From Actinoallomurus spadix (GTDB lineage: Bacteria; Actinomycetota; Actinomycetes; Streptosporangiales; Streptosporangiaceae), in assembly GCF_024055725.1 (NCBI RefSeq), contig NZ_JAMXMX010000003.1, forward strand, positions 310,001 through 374,000: a stretch of DNA of 64,000 nucleotides, written 5' to 3'. This document shows, piece by piece, positions 26,754-35,910 of the stretch (position 1 is its first letter; the number at the start of each line of letters is the position of its first letter). The notes below the pieces were generated by a model. The model had not been told where the DNA came from. It searched no databases and saw nothing but the letters and a program-made list of their open reading frames with translations. The position numbers and the translations under genes are program-made.

Positions 26754-27075
26754 CCACCGAGTTCCCACCTCTTCTGATTTCGGCTCCCCGGCCGGATCAG
26801 TCCCCCCGCTCCGCCCCGCATCCGAACGTCGGTTCTTCCGGAAACGACCGTCGAGCGCATGTCGACCAGCGGAGCGGGAGGCCCGGCCGGGGAATGGGGC
26901 CGGGAACCAGGCCGCCAAGCCGGATCCGACCTGCCATCGGCAAGGGAACGCACCCTCTTTTGCCGCCTCCACGGGGTGCACATCGCCCATGTCCGTCTGC
27001 CCGTCCGGCACGGCGAGCCTGTCACATCAGGTCGGCTCGCCCTCCTGCGTCCCCGCGCCCCGCGCCCCCGCGCGG
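26754..27075. other. intergenic region without a convincing gene
   Basis: This 322-bp stretch between two convergent genes shows no ORF with a ribosome site and family-like sequence. The only clear structure is the hairpin at 27012-27041. Base composition is like the surrounding DNA. Confidence 0.6.
27012..27041 (-). terminator. hairpin downstream of rsmB
   Basis: GGCGAGCC and GGCTCGCC form an 8-bp perfect stem around a 14-nt loop, 35 bp past the rsmB stop on the minus strand. No T-run follows, as is common for actinomycete terminators. The function is inferred from position. Confidence 0.45.
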
Positions 27076-28461
27076 TCAGGCGCGGCGGCGCAGGAGGGCG
27101 AGGAACATCGCGTCCGTGCCGTGCCGGTGCGGCCAGAACTGGGCGTACGGGCCGTCGCCCAGGTCCGGCACCTCCTTCAGGTACGCGGGCGCGTCCAGCC
27201 GCTCCACGTCCTCGCGGCCGCGCAGGACGTCCTCGACGACGACCCTGGTCTCGGCCAGGTGCGGCGAGCAGGTGACGTACGCGACGACGCCGCCGGGCCG
27301 TACGGACTCCAGCGCCGAGGTGAGCAGCCGCCGCTGCAGCGGGCCGAGCTCGGCGACCGTCTGCGGGCCGCGCCGCCAGCGTGCCTCCGGGCGGCGGCGC
27401 AGCGCGCCCAGCCCGGTGCACGGCGCGTCGACGAGCGCCCGGTCGAACGAACCGGGCCGCCAGGCGGGCCGGGTGCCGTCCACGACGGCCACCCCGGCCG
27501 CCGCGTCGACGCTGCCGGCGACGAGCCGGGCCCGGTGCGGCTGGACGTCGCAGGCGAGCAGGTGCGCGCCGCGCTCCCCCGCCAGCCCCGACAGCAGGCC
27601 CGCCTTCCCGCCCGGCCCCGCGCACAGGTCGAGCCAGCGGCGGTCGGGCCCCTCGATCGTGACGCGGGCGAGGGCGAGGGCGACGAGCTGGCTGGCCTCG
27701 TCCTGGACCGCGGCGCGCCCCTCGGCGACCGCGGGAACCGAGCCGGGGTCCCCTTCGGCGAGGTAGGCGGCGTACGGGGAGTACGCGGCGGGCTCACCGT
27801 CGAGTTCGGCGACGGTCGCCCGGCCCGGGCGGGCCACGAGGGTGACGCGGGGGCGTTCGTTGTCGGCGGCCAGCAGCGCCTCGATCTGCGCCGGTCCGGC
27901 CGCGTCGCGCAGCGCGTTGACGATCCAGCGCGGGTGGCTGTGCACGACCGCCAGCCGTCCGGTCTCGTCCCCGGGCGCCACGATGTCCAGCCACGCGTCG
28001 AGGTCACGGGCGGCGACCTTACGGAGCACCGCGTTGGCGAACTTCGCCTGGCCGGGGCCGGCCGCCGACCGCGCCAGGTCCACGGTCGTGCCGACGGCGG
28101 CGTGCGCGGGGATGCGGGTGCGCAGCAGCTGATGCGTGCCGAGCCGCAGCACGTTGAGCAACGGCCGGTCGATCTTGGTGACGGGCCGGTCGCTGCACGC
28201 GTCGAGGACCGCGTCGTACGTGCCGCGCCCGCGCAGCGTGCCATAGGTCAGCTCGGTCGCCAGCGCGGCGTCCCGGCCGGTCAGGCCGCGCTCGCGCAGC
28301 AGCGACGGCAGCAGCAGGTTGGCGTAGGCGTCGCGCTCGTCGACCGCCTGCAGGACGTCGAACGCGGTCCGGCGGACGGGATCGCGCGGACGGCGCCGCT
28401 GCGGTGGACGGTTCGGCCGGCCGGCGTGGCCGGGTGTGCGGCGGGGCTGCCGGGGAGGCAT
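27076..28461 (-). CDS. rsmB: 16S rRNA (cytosine-967-C5) methyltransferase with NusB domain
   Basis: 461 residues. An N-terminal basic tail of about 28 residues precedes a NusB-like RNA-binding domain (about 29-165, RRTAFDVLQAVDERDAYANL). The Rossmann methyltransferase domain follows with LDLCAGPGGKAGLLSGLAG (SAM motif I), DAPCTGLGALRRRPEARW (catalytic and SAM motif IV) and VVAYVTCSPHLAETRVVVED (motif VI, with the second conserved Cys). It methylates helix 31 of 16S rRNA. The start codon overlaps the fmt stop by 1 bp (TGATG), giving a def-fmt-rsmB unit. Confidence 0.96.
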   Translation of the reverse strand: MPPRQPRRTPGHAGRPNRPPQRRRPRDPVRRTAFDVLQAVDERDAYANLLLPSLLRERGLTGRDAALATELTYGTLRGRGTYDAVLDACSDRPVTKIDRPLLNVLRLGTHQLLRTRIPAHAAVGTTVDLARSAAGPGQAKFANAVLRKVAARDLDAWLDIVAPGDETGRLAVVHSHPRWIVNALRDAAGPAQIEALLAADNERPRVTLVARPGRATVAELDGEPAAYSPYAAYLAEGDPGSVPAVAEGRAAVQDEASQLVALALARVTIEGPDRRWLDLCAGPGGKAGLLSGLAGERGAHLLACDVQPHRARLVAGSVDAAAGVAVVDGTRPAWRPGSFDRALVDAPCTGLGALRRRPEARWRRGPQTVAELGPLQRRLLTSALESVRPGGVVAYVTCSPHLAETRVVVEDVLRGREDVERLDAPAYLKEVPDLGDGPYAQFWPHRHGTDAMFLALLRRRA

Positions 28462-29387
28462 CAGGTCAGTTCGTCCTCATCGGTCGGGTGGACGCCGCGT
28501 GCCCAGGCGGCGGCGTCCATGCGCTGTTTGCCCTGCGCCTGGACCTGCCCGAGCAGCACCGGATGGGTGCCCGTCCCGGCGAGGACCTCGCGCTTGGTGA
28601 CCCGCAGCCGGCCGGGCGCGAGCGGCTCCGCGTCGGGGGCGGGCCGGACCGGCCCGAGCTTGAGCCGCTCGCCGCGGAAGGTCGTCCAGGCGCCCGGCGC
28701 GGGCGTGCAGGCGCGCACGAGCCGGTCGACGTGCAGGGCGGGCTTGGACCAGTCGACCCGGGCGTCGTCCGGGGTGAGCTTGGCGGCGTACGAGACGCCG
28801 TCGACCGGCTGCGGGCGCGGTTCCAGCGCGCCGTCCTCGATGCCGTCCATCGTGGCGACGAGCAGGTGCGCGCCGGTCCGCGCCAGCCGGCCCAGCAGAT
28901 CGCCGCTGGTGTCCTCGGGCAGGATCGGCTCGGTCACCACGCCGTACACGGGCCCGGTGTCGAGGTCCTCCTCGATCTGGAACGTCGCCGCGCCCGTGAT
29001 GTCGTCGCCGTGCAGCACGGCGTGCTGCACGGGCGCCGCGCCGCGCCAGGCGGGCAGCAGCGAGAAGTGCAGGTTGACCCAGCCGTGCCGCGGGATGTCC
29101 AGGGCCGTGCGCGGGATCAGCGCGCCATACGCCACGACCGGGCAGCAGTCCGGCGCGATCTCCCGCAGCCGGTCGAGGAACTCCGGGTCCTTGACCTTCG
29201 CGGGCTTCAGGATCTCGACGCCCGCCTCGGCCGCGCGCTCCGCGACCGGGCTCGGCGTGAGCCGCCGTCCGCGCCCGGCGGGCGCGTCCGGGCGGGTGAT
29301 CACCGCGACGACCTCGTGCCGGGACTCCAGCAGCGCCTCCAGGGCGGGCACCGCGGTCTCCGGCGTTCCGGCGAATACCAGGCGCAC
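28461..29387 (-). CDS. fmt: methionyl-tRNA formyltransferase
   Basis: 308 residues. It begins [20 protein letters not shown] and has the formyltransferase core [20 protein letters not shown] near 108 (formyl-folate site Asn-His-Asp) and [20 protein letters not shown] near 135. A C-terminal OB-like domain binds tRNA. It formylates Met-tRNA for translation initiation, and the next gene upstream encodes the deformylase that removes the group. 19 bp separate it from def. Confidence 0.97.
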   Translation of the reverse strand: MRLVFAGTPETAVPALEALLESRHEVVAVITRPDAPAGRGRRLTPSPVAERAAEAGVEILKPAKVKDPEFLDRLREIAPDCCPVVAYGALIPRTALDIPRHGWVNLHFSLLPAWRGAAPVQHAVLHGDDITGAATFQIEEDLDTGPVYGVVTEPILPEDTSGDLLGRLARTGAHLLVATMDGIEDGALEPRPQPVDGVSYAAKLTPDDARVDWSKPALHVDRLVRACTPAPGAWTTFRGERLKLGPVRPAPDAEPLAPGRLRVTKREVLAGTGTHPVLLGQVQAQGKQRMDAAAWARGVHPTDEDELT

Positions 29388-29406
29388 TAGCGGTCTCCGT
29401 CCGCGC

Positions 29407-29952
29407 TCACAGGGCCTTGCCGAACGTACGGTGCGGGGAGTCCTTGACGATCGGCTTCGGCTCGCCGAACCACTCGGCCTCGCGGATCGCCTTCATCGCG
29501 GCCTTGCGCTGCTCCGTGTCGAGCCGGTCGATGAAGATGATGCCGTCGAGGTGGTCGGTCTCGTGCTGGACGCACCGGGCCAGCAGCTCGGTGCCCTCTA
29601 CCACGATCGGCTCGCCGTACATGTTGAAGCCCTTGGCGACCACGCCGTAGGCGCGCTTGGTCGGGAAGGTGAGGCCGGGCAGCGACAGGCACCCCTCGTC
29701 GCCGTCCTGCTGCTCCTCCGACAGGTCGAGGGTGGGGTTCACGACGTGGCCGAGCTGATCGTCGACGTAATAGGTGAACACCCGCAGGCCGACGCCGAGC
29801 TGCGGCGCGGCCAGCCCGACGCCGGGCGCGTCGAGCATGGTGTCGGAGAGGTCCTTGACCAGCGTCCGGAGCTCCTTGTCGAAGTCCTTGACCGGCTCCG
29901 CCGGGGTCCGCAGGACCGGGTCACCGAAGAGGCGGATGGGCTTGACTGCCAC
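29407..29952 (-). CDS. def: peptide deformylase
   Basis: 181 residues of a ferrous or zinc hydrolase removing N-formyl from nascent proteins. All three motifs are present: [13 protein letters not shown] (I), [10 protein letters not shown] (II, metal Cys) and [14 protein letters not shown] (III, HExDH metal His and catalytic Glu). N-terminal residues 1-40 are the usual [20 protein letters not shown] segment. It starts the def-fmt-rsmB group; priA ends 67 bp upstream. Confidence 0.97.
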   Translation of the reverse strand: MAVKPIRLFGDPVLRTPAEPVKDFDKELRTLVKDLSDTMLDAPGVGLAAPQLGVGLRVFTYYVDDQLGHVVNPTLDLSEEQQDGDEGCLSLPGLTFPTKRAYGVVAKGFNMYGEPIVVEGTELLARCVQHETDHLDGIIFIDRLDTEQRKAAMKAIREAEWFGEPKPIVKDSPHRTFGKAL

Positions 29953-30019
29953 GTACGGCTCCGTTCGACGTTCTGGGGCTGGAGGATCCAGTCTACGGAG
30001 GCCGCGGCACCGGAAGCGC

Positions 30020-32422
30020 TCAGATCAGCTCCAGCGGGTCGATCCGCACCCGGACGGCCTCGGTGGCCTTGCGCGCGCTACGAGCGGCCTGGGCCGCCTT
30101 GAGGCACCGGGCCAGCACCGCGCCGCGGGCGCGGTCCACCCGGACGAGGGCGCGTTCCTGGCCGTCGCCGACCTCGACCGGCCCCAGTACCTCGGCCTCC
30201 GGCGGCAGGCCCGCCGCCTCGACCAGGTCCCGTACGGCCTGCGGCGTGCCGGTCAGGGACGCCATGCGGACGGCGGGCGGGAAGCCGAGCTCCCGGCGTT
30301 CGTCCAGCTCCCGCTCGGCGAACGTCGCGGAATCCCAGCGGAGCAGCGCCTGCACCGGGGCCAGGGCGCCGTCGGCGAGCACGACGACGGAACCGCCGGG
30401 GCGTACGAGGGCGGCGGCGTTCGTCCACCGGCGCAGCGTCTCCTCACCGGCCCGCAGGTCGGCGCGGCCGAGCAGCACCCACCCGTCGAGCAGGAGCGCC
30501 GCCGCGTACCCCTCCTCCGGCACCGGCTCCGCGCCGGGGGTCGCGACGACCAGCGCGGGTTCGGCTCCCACGGCGGCGAGCACGCCGTCCCGCCCCGACG
30601 TGCGGATCGGCACGCCGGGGAACGCGCGGCCCAGCTCCTCCGCGGTGCGCCGGGCACCTACCACGACGGCCCGCACGTGCCCGCTCCCGCACTCCGGGCA
30701 GCGCCAGGCCCCGGCGATGCGGCCGCACCACCGGCAGTACGGCGCGGCGTGCCCCGAGGTCAGGGCGAGCGGCCCCTCGCACTCCGGGCAGCGCGCCGGC
30801 CCCCGGCAGCGGGCGCACGCCAGGGCCGGGACGTAGCCGCGGCGCGGCACCTGGACGAGCACCGGGCCCGTCTCCAGCCCCTGCCGCGCCGTCCGGAACG
30901 CCAGGTGCGGCAGCCGCGCCGTCCGCGCGGCCTCGTCGCGGGCGAGCTCGGCGTCGTCCCCGGCGGGCCGGACGACCGGCATCGACCGCCGCAGCCGGTC
31001 CCGGTCCGGGACCAGCGGATGCGCCCAGCCCGTCTCCACGAGCTGCGTGGCGTCGGTGGTGCGCGTGAACCCGCCGATCAGCGCGCCCGCCCCGGCCCGG
31101 TGGGCGCGCAGCGCGAGCACCTCACGGGCGTGCGGGTACGGGGCGTGCGGCTCGGCGTGGACGTCGTCGCCGTCGTCCCAGAGCACGACGAGGCCGAGGT
31201 CGCGCACCGGGGCGAACATCGCGGCGCGCGTTCCGACGACCGCCGCCGCCTCGCCGCGCAGGACGGCGAGCCAGCGGCGGTAGCGCTCGGCCGGGCCGAG
31301 CTCGGCGGTGAGCGCGACGTGACGGCCCGGCCCCAGAACGGTGCCGAGGGCGGCGTCCACCCGCGCGACGTCGCGGCCGTCGGCGACCACGATCAGCGCG
31401 CCGCGCCCGCCGTCCAGGGTGGCGCGCGCGGCGCGGGCGACGGCGCCGGTCCAGTCCGTGCCGGGGAGCGCGGTCCACACCGCGCGCGGCGCGCGGCCCT
31501 CTTTCAGCGCGGCGAGGAACGACGGCCCCGCCCGGTACGCGTCCCACGTCCCGAGCCCGCCGCCACCGGCCGCACCGGCGTTCCCGGCGTCCGGAACGGC
31601 GACCCCGGCGGCGGAGCCCATGCCTCCAGAGGCCGGGACAGCGCTCCCGGCGCCCGGCGGGGCACCTTCCCCGGCGCCCGCGCCGGCGCCCGCGACGGCC
31701 GGAACGACCGGGTCGGCGTCCGGGGCGGGGACCACGCCGGCCGGCCCCGCGTCCTCCGCGACCGGAACGGTGGTCCCGGGAACCGCGCCGGCGCTGTCAG
31801 GGGACGCGCCGATGATTTCAGGAGCCCCGGCGGCAGCCTCTGCGTCCGGGCGGACGGTCACCGCGCCGAGGTTTGTACCGGGGTCATCCGGGCCGGTGGC
31901 CGTGGCCACCGGAGCCGGCGTCTCCACGGCAGGGGCGGCGGGTCTTCGCTCCGCCTCGACGCGGGCGTGCCGGGGCGGGACGGCCAGGCGCAGGACGTCG
32001 GACAGATTGCCCGCGTAGCGGTCGGCCACCTCGCGGGCGAGTGCGGCGATCTCCGGCGTCAGCACCGGTTCGGGAGAGATGACGCGCTCGAGGAAGGACA
32101 GCCGCCCGTCGTGGTCGGTGTCCTCGGCGCGCTCGAGCAGGAACCCGTCGACCAGCTGACCGGCGAACCGCACGCGTACCCGGCAGCCGGGCACGGCCTT
32201 CTCGTCCAGGTCGGCCGGGACCAGGTAGTCGAACGGCCTATCCAGGTGCGGCAGGGGAACGTCCACGGCCACGCGGGCGACCTTGAGCGTCTCCGCGGGC
32301 CGCCGCGCGCCCTTGCGCGTCTTCGCGGGGCTCTTGCGCTCGGACGGCCGGGCGGCCGCCGTCAGGCCGTCCATGCCGGGGATCTGGGGAGTGGTCCCGG
32401 TCCCCACGCCGTCGTTCGCCAC
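30020..32422 (-). CDS. priA: primosomal protein N' (PriA), helicase motifs lost
   Basis: 800 residues. The N-terminal 3'-DNA-binding region (VARVAVDVPLPHLDRPFDYL, CRVRVRFAGQLVDGFLLER) is intact. The zinc region carries eight cysteines in CARCRGPARCPECEG and CRWCGRIAGAWRCPECGSG. However Walker A is absent (the aligned stretch reads ALPGTDWTGAVARA) and the DEEH box reads VVLWDDGDDVHAE, so no ATP-driven helicase is expected. That is a known state of actinobacterial PriA. An Ala/Pro/Gly-rich insert of about 120 residues (about 175-295) separates the N-terminal domain from the core. The protein probably acts as a replication-restart scaffold. Confidence 0.92.
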   Translation of the reverse strand: MANDGVGTGTTPQIPGMDGLTAAARPSERKSPAKTRKGARRPAETLKVARVAVDVPLPHLDRPFDYLVPADLDEKAVPGCRVRVRFAGQLVDGFLLERAEDTDHDGRLSFLERVISPEPVLTPEIAALAREVADRYAGNLSDVLRLAVPPRHARVEAERRPAAPAVETPAPVATATGPDDPGTNLGAVTVRPDAEAAAGAPEIIGASPDSAGAVPGTTVPVAEDAGPAGVVPAPDADPVVPAVAGAGAGAGEGAPPGAGSAVPASGGMGSAAGVAVPDAGNAGAAGGGGLGTWDAYRAGPSFLAALKEGRAPRAVWTALPGTDWTGAVARAARATLDGGRGALIVVADGRDVARVDAALGTVLGPGRHVALTAELGPAERYRRWLAVLRGEAAAVVGTRAAMFAPVRDLGLVVLWDDGDDVHAEPHAPYPHAREVLALRAHRAGAGALIGGFTRTTDATQLVETGWAHPLVPDRDRLRRSMPVVRPAGDDAELARDEAARTARLPHLAFRTARQGLETGPVLVQVPRRGYVPALACARCRGPARCPECEGPLALTSGHAAPYCRWCGRIAGAWRCPECGSGHVRAVVVGARRTAEELGRAFPGVPIRTSGRDGVLAAVGAEPALVVATPGAEPVPEEGYAAALLLDGWVLLGRADLRAGEETLRRWTNAAALVRPGGSVVVLADGALAPVQALLRWDSATFAERELDERRELGFPPAVRMASLTGTPQAVRDLVEAAGLPPEAEVLGPVEVGDGQERALVRVDRARGAVLARCLKAAQAARSARKATEAVRVRIDPLELI

Positions 32423-32477
32423 TCCCCCGTCCTACCAGACGCCGGACGCGCCGGGCGCCGGGCGCGGCCGGGCGCGG

Positions 32478-32819
32478 TCAGGCGCCCGGAACCGACGCGG
32501 CGACCTTCTTGGGCACGACCATGCGCCAGGCGTCGACGACGAGCTCACGCATCTCCTGCTCGTCGAGCATGGCCAGTCGCACCTCGACCCAGTTGAAGCG
32601 CTGGTCGGAGAGGCGGGGCAGGCGGAACTTCTCCGGCTCTCCGGCGACGAGCGCGGCGCGTTCCTCCTTCGGGAACGCGAAGCCCATCCACTCCTCGTCG
32701 GCGGAGATCGCGACGTAAACGATCCTTCCGACACGGAACTTCACGCGGTCTCTGATGAGATGTTCCTCGGTGCGCGGCAGCGCCGACGCGACGCGTCGTA
32801 CGTCCTCGACCGTGGCCAT
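32478..32819 (-). CDS. MmcQ/YjbR family DNA-binding-like protein
   Basis: 113 residues from the ATG at 32819 (MATVEDVRRVASALPRTEEH); an alternative ATG lies seven codons upstream. Family features are KFRVGRIVYVAISADEEWMG, EERAALVAGEPEKFRLPR and NWVEVRLAMLDEQEMRELV, the compact alpha/beta YjbR fold. Members are thought to bind DNA by analogy with a T4 MotA-like surface, but the biological role is unclear. It is separated by 55 bp from priA on the same strand. Confidence 0.85.
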   Translation of the reverse strand: MATVEDVRRVASALPRTEEHLIRDRVKFRVGRIVYVAISADEEWMGFAFPKEERAALVAGEPEKFRLPRLSDQRFNWVEVRLAMLDEQEMRELVVDAWRMVVPKKVAASVPGA

Positions 32820-32886
32820 TCCCGCCCCGCCCCTCCCCACCCACCACCATGCCGGTCGGCCCGCACGGGGGGCCTTCGCCGGCGCT

Positions 32887-33084
32887 CTAACAGTCCGACG
32901 CGGCGCAGGTCAGTTCGACGTCCTGCGCGGCGTCCTCCACGCGGTCACGGCCCGGCGGTCCCTCCGGGACGTGGTGCCGTTCGAGCCGTGCGGCGACGGC
33001 CAGTGCCCGCAGGGAGTGGGTCCTGACGAGGCTCTGCCGGGGACCGGCCGACCGGGACCGGCGTTCGGGGATGCTGCTGTTCAC
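32887..33084 (-). CDS. small protein with C-terminal Cys pair, 65 aa, unknown
   Basis: A GTG at 33084 has an excellent ribosome site (TGGAGGT, 5-6 nt upstream) and third positions are strongly G/C, so coding is likely. The protein starts MNSSIPERRSRSAGPRQSLV, is rich in Arg, Ala and Glu with a probable amphipathic helix, and ends DVELTCAASDC. It has no signal peptide or membrane segment. It lies between a P450 gene (122 bp upstream, same strand) and the YjbR gene. The leader-plus-Cys-core look recalls ribosomal peptide precursors, but no processing enzyme other than the P450 is nearby and no core motif is recognised. Family unknown. Confidence 0.6.
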   Translation of the reverse strand: MNSSIPERRSRSAGPRQSLVRTHSLRALAVAARLERHHVPEGPPGRDRVEDAAQDVELTCAASDC

Positions 33085-33206
33085 CGTTGACCTCCAGGGT
33101 GGGGAACATCACAGCGACCACAAAGGGGTCACATGTGTCTCTAATACCCCACAGCACAAGATCATTCGGAAATATTCCGATAAGTGAATAAATCACCGAT
33201 CGTCGA

Positions 33207-34421
33207 TCAGGCCGCGGTGAACGTCACGGGCAGGTGGTGCGGGCCGCGCAGGCCGCCCGCCTGGCGCGAGAGCTCCGCGTACGGCACGGCGAGAGCCAGG
33301 TCATCGAGCCGGCGCAGCGCCGTGCCGATGGCGATCCGCCCCTCCAACCGGGCCAGGGGAGCGCCGAGACAGTAGTGGGCGCCGTGGCCGAAGGCCAGAT
33401 GGGCGCCTGCGGGGCGTGTCACGTCGAGGCGGTCCGCGTCGGGGAACTCCCCCGGGTCGCGGTCGGCGATCGCCGTGGCGACGATGACCGTCGCACCCCG
33501 GGGTACGCGCACTCCCCCGATCTCCAGGTCCTCCGCCGCGACGCGCAGGACGCCCGGGTCGACCGGCCCGTCCCAGCGCAGGAACTCCTCGACCGCCCCC
33601 GGCAGCAGACCCGGATCGTCGCGGAGGAGCTTGAGCTGATCGGGGTGGGCGAGCAGCGCCGCGATCCCGTTGCCGATCAGGTTGACCGTCGTCACGTAGC
33701 CGGCGACCAGCAGCAGGAAGGCCATCGCGACCAGTTCGCCCTCGTCGAGCCGCTGCTCCTGGTCCGTGGCGGTGATCAGCGCGCCGAGCAGGTCGTCGTC
33801 GGGATCGGTCCGCTTGGCCGCCAGAAGCCCTTCCAGGTACGCCCACATTCGCCGCCACGCCCGGTCCATCGCCGCGAGGTCGGGCCGGTCGGGATGCTGG
33901 GTGAGCATGACGTTCGTCCACTCCTGGAAGCCGTCCCGGTCCGCCGGGGGAACGCCGAGCAGCTCGCTGATCACCGTGACCGGCAGGGGCAGCGCGAAGT
34001 CCTCGATCAGGTCGGCCCGGCCGGCCGGAGCGATCGCGTCCAGCAGCCGGTCCGTGATCTCCTGCACCCGGGGTTCGAGCTCCGCGACCCGGCGCGCCGT
34101 GAACGCCTGGGACACCAGGCGGCGCAGTCGCGTGTGGTCGGGCGGATCGAGACGGATCATGCTCCGCAGGGCGGCGTCCCGTTCCGCGGCGGGCAGCTGT
34201 TCCAGGAGCCGGGGGTCCGTCGCCAGGCGGAGATCGTTGCTCAGGCGGGGATCGGTGAGCGCCTCACGCGCGTCGTCATAGCGGGTGACCAGCCACGCCT
34301 CCAGCCCGCGCACCGTGACGACCCGGCGGACCGGGCCGCCTTCGCGGAGCTCCCGGTAGAACGGGTACGGGTCGGCCACGAAGGCCGGATCGCCGTACGG
34401 GAACACGATCGACTCGCTCAT
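33207..34421 (-). CDS. cytochrome P450
   Basis: 404 residues from the ATG at 34421. The heme-binding loop is FGHGAHYCLGAPLARLEGRI with the axial cysteine; the K-helix has EEFLRW (ExxR), and the I-helix reads LLLVAGYVTTVNLIGNG, where the usual AGxET/AGxDT acidic residue is replaced (A-G-Y-V-T-T). SMIRLDPPDHTRLRRLVSQAF is the C-helix region. It is a soluble bacterial class I P450 needing a ferredoxin and reductase; none is beside it. Substrate unknown. The I-helix change may affect proton delivery. Confidence 0.94.
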   Translation of the reverse strand: MSESIVFPYGDPAFVADPYPFYRELREGGPVRRVVTVRGLEAWLVTRYDDAREALTDPRLSNDLRLATDPRLLEQLPAAERDAALRSMIRLDPPDHTRLRRLVSQAFTARRVAELEPRVQEITDRLLDAIAPAGRADLIEDFALPLPVTVISELLGVPPADRDGFQEWTNVMLTQHPDRPDLAAMDRAWRRMWAYLEGLLAAKRTDPDDDLLGALITATDQEQRLDEGELVAMAFLLLVAGYVTTVNLIGNGIAALLAHPDQLKLLRDDPGLLPGAVEEFLRWDGPVDPGVLRVAAEDLEIGGVRVPRGATVIVATAIADRDPGEFPDADRLDVTRPAGAHLAFGHGAHYCLGAPLARLEGRIAIGTALRRLDDLALAVPYAELSRQAGGLRGPHHLPVTFTAA

Positions 34422-34601
34422 CCGGCCCCCCGGCCCGGTCACGACGGCGGCGGGCTCCGCCGTCCGTACGTCCTGGTCTCCCCGCCCCGACCGGCCCTCA
34501 AGCCTCACGACCACGGCGCCGACCGCCCGGGCACCCGCCCGGAAAGGGCGAGGCCGCCCTGGACCGGTGTCCGGGGCGGCCTCGTACGGGCGTGGAGCGG
34601 G

Positions 34602-35795
34602 TCAGAGACCGGCGGCCGACTTCAGGGCGTCGGCGCGGTCCGTGCGCTCCCAGGAGAAGTCCGGCTCCTCGCGGCCGAAGTGGCCGTACGCCGCGGTCTG
34701 GGAGTAGATCGGGCGCAGCAGGTCGAGGTCGCGGATGATCGCGGCCGGGCGGAGGTCGAAAACCTCGAGGACGGCCTCCTGGATCTTCTCGACGGGGAGC
34801 TTCTCGGTGCCGAAGGTCTCGATGAAGAGGCCGACCGGGTGGGCCTTGCCGATCGCGTACGCGACCTGGGCCTCGCAGCGGTCGGCGAGACCGGCGGCGA
34901 CGACGTTCTTGGCGACCCAGCGCATGGCGTACGCGGCGGAGCGGTCCACCTTGGACGGGTCCTTGCCGGAGAACGCGCCGCCACCGTGGCGGGCCATGCC
35001 GCCGTAGGTGTCGATAATGATCTTGCGGCCGGTGAGGCCCGCGTCGCCCATCGGGCCGCCGATCTCGAAGCGGCCGGTCGGGTTGACCAGGAGGCGGTAA
35101 CCCTCGGTGTCAAGGTCGAGGTCGGCGACGACGGGGTCGACGACGTGCTCCTTGATGTCCGGGGTCAGCAGGTCGCTGAGGCTGATGTCGGGAGCGTGCT
35201 GGGAGGACACGACGACCGTGTCGAGCCGGACCGGGCGGTCGCCGTCGTACTCGATCGTGACCTGGGTCTTGCCGTCCGGGCGGAGGTAGGGCACCACGCC
35301 GCTGTTGCGGACGGCGGACAGGCGCCGGGCCAGCCGGTGCGCGAGGGTGATCGGCAGCGGCATGAGCTCGGGGGTCTCGCGGCAGGCGTAGCCGAACATC
35401 AGGCCCTGGTCGCCGGCGCCCTGCCGGTCGAGCTCGTCGGAGCCCTCGCCCTCGCGGGTCTCGTAGGCGTCGTCGACGCCCTGCGCGATGTCGGGCGACT
35501 GGGCGCCGATGGACACGGACACGCCGCAGGAGTGGCCGTCGAAGCCCTTGCTGGAGGAGTCGTAGCCGATCTCGAGGATCTTCTCCCGGATGACGCCCGG
35601 GATGTCCACGTACGTCTCGGTGGTCACCTCGCCCGCGACGTGGACCTGCCCGGTCGTGATCAGCGTCTCGACGGCGACGCGGCTGCGCACGTCGTCCTTC
35701 AGCATCGCGTCGAGGATCGCGTCACTGATCTGGTCGGCGATCTTGTCCGGGTGACCTTCCGTCACGGACTCGGAGGTGAACAGGCGACGTGACAC
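34602..35795 (-). CDS. metK: S-adenosylmethionine synthetase
   Basis: 397 residues starting at a GTG with AAGGAG about 10 nt upstream. Signatures are [20 protein letters not shown] near 6 (ATP and metal site), [20 protein letters not shown] near 125 and the P-loop-like [20 protein letters not shown] near 275. It makes SAM from methionine and ATP. The gene lies between coaBC and the P450, in the conserved rpoZ-coaBC-metK order. I saw no SAM riboswitch upstream; a small hairpin (TTCTCC-GGT-GGAGAA on the plus strand) is at 35847-35861. Confidence 0.98.
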   Translation of the reverse strand: MSRRLFTSESVTEGHPDKIADQISDAILDAMLKDDVRSRVAVETLITTGQVHVAGEVTTETYVDIPGVIREKILEIGYDSSSKGFDGHSCGVSVSIGAQSPDIAQGVDDAYETREGEGSDELDRQGAGDQGLMFGYACRETPELMPLPITLAHRLARRLSAVRNSGVVPYLRPDGKTQVTIEYDGDRPVRLDTVVVSSQHAPDISLSDLLTPDIKEHVVDPVVADLDLDTEGYRLLVNPTGRFEIGGPMGDAGLTGRKIIIDTYGGMARHGGGAFSGKDPSKVDRSAAYAMRWVAKNVVAAGLADRCEAQVAYAIGKAHPVGLFIETFGTEKLPVEKIQEAVLEVFDLRPAAIIRDLDLLRPIYSQTAAYGHFGREEPDFSWERTDRADALKSAAGL

Positions 35796-35910
35796 GTAGG
35801 TGCACTCCTTGCAGCGGCTGCTGACTGACGTAGCAGGATTGTCTGGTTCTCCGGTGGAGAAGTCTAACCGGGCCCGCTCCAGCGCCGCTTGAGGCGCAGG
35901 CGGACGGGCT

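Noticed and set aside
26989-30102. Very long plus-strand open frame opposite rsmB, fmt and def
   Set aside because: It is antisense to three well-supported genes and its product is Arg/Pro/Gly-rich with no family features. High GC makes such shadows common.
31540-31930. Separate plus-strand gene in the repeat-like part of priA
   Set aside because: The minus-strand priA frame is continuous through it; the Ala/Pro-rich bias explains open frames on both strands.
32887-34421. Biarylitide or atropopeptide-type P450 peptide cluster
   Set aside because: Those precursors carry Tyr/Trp/His cores next to the P450; the small ORF here has no aromatic core and sits 122 bp downstream. Kept only as a low-certainty candidate.
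35796-35910. SAM riboswitch upstream of metK
   Set aside because: No SAM-I, SAM-II or SAM-IV core was recognised; only a small hairpin is present.
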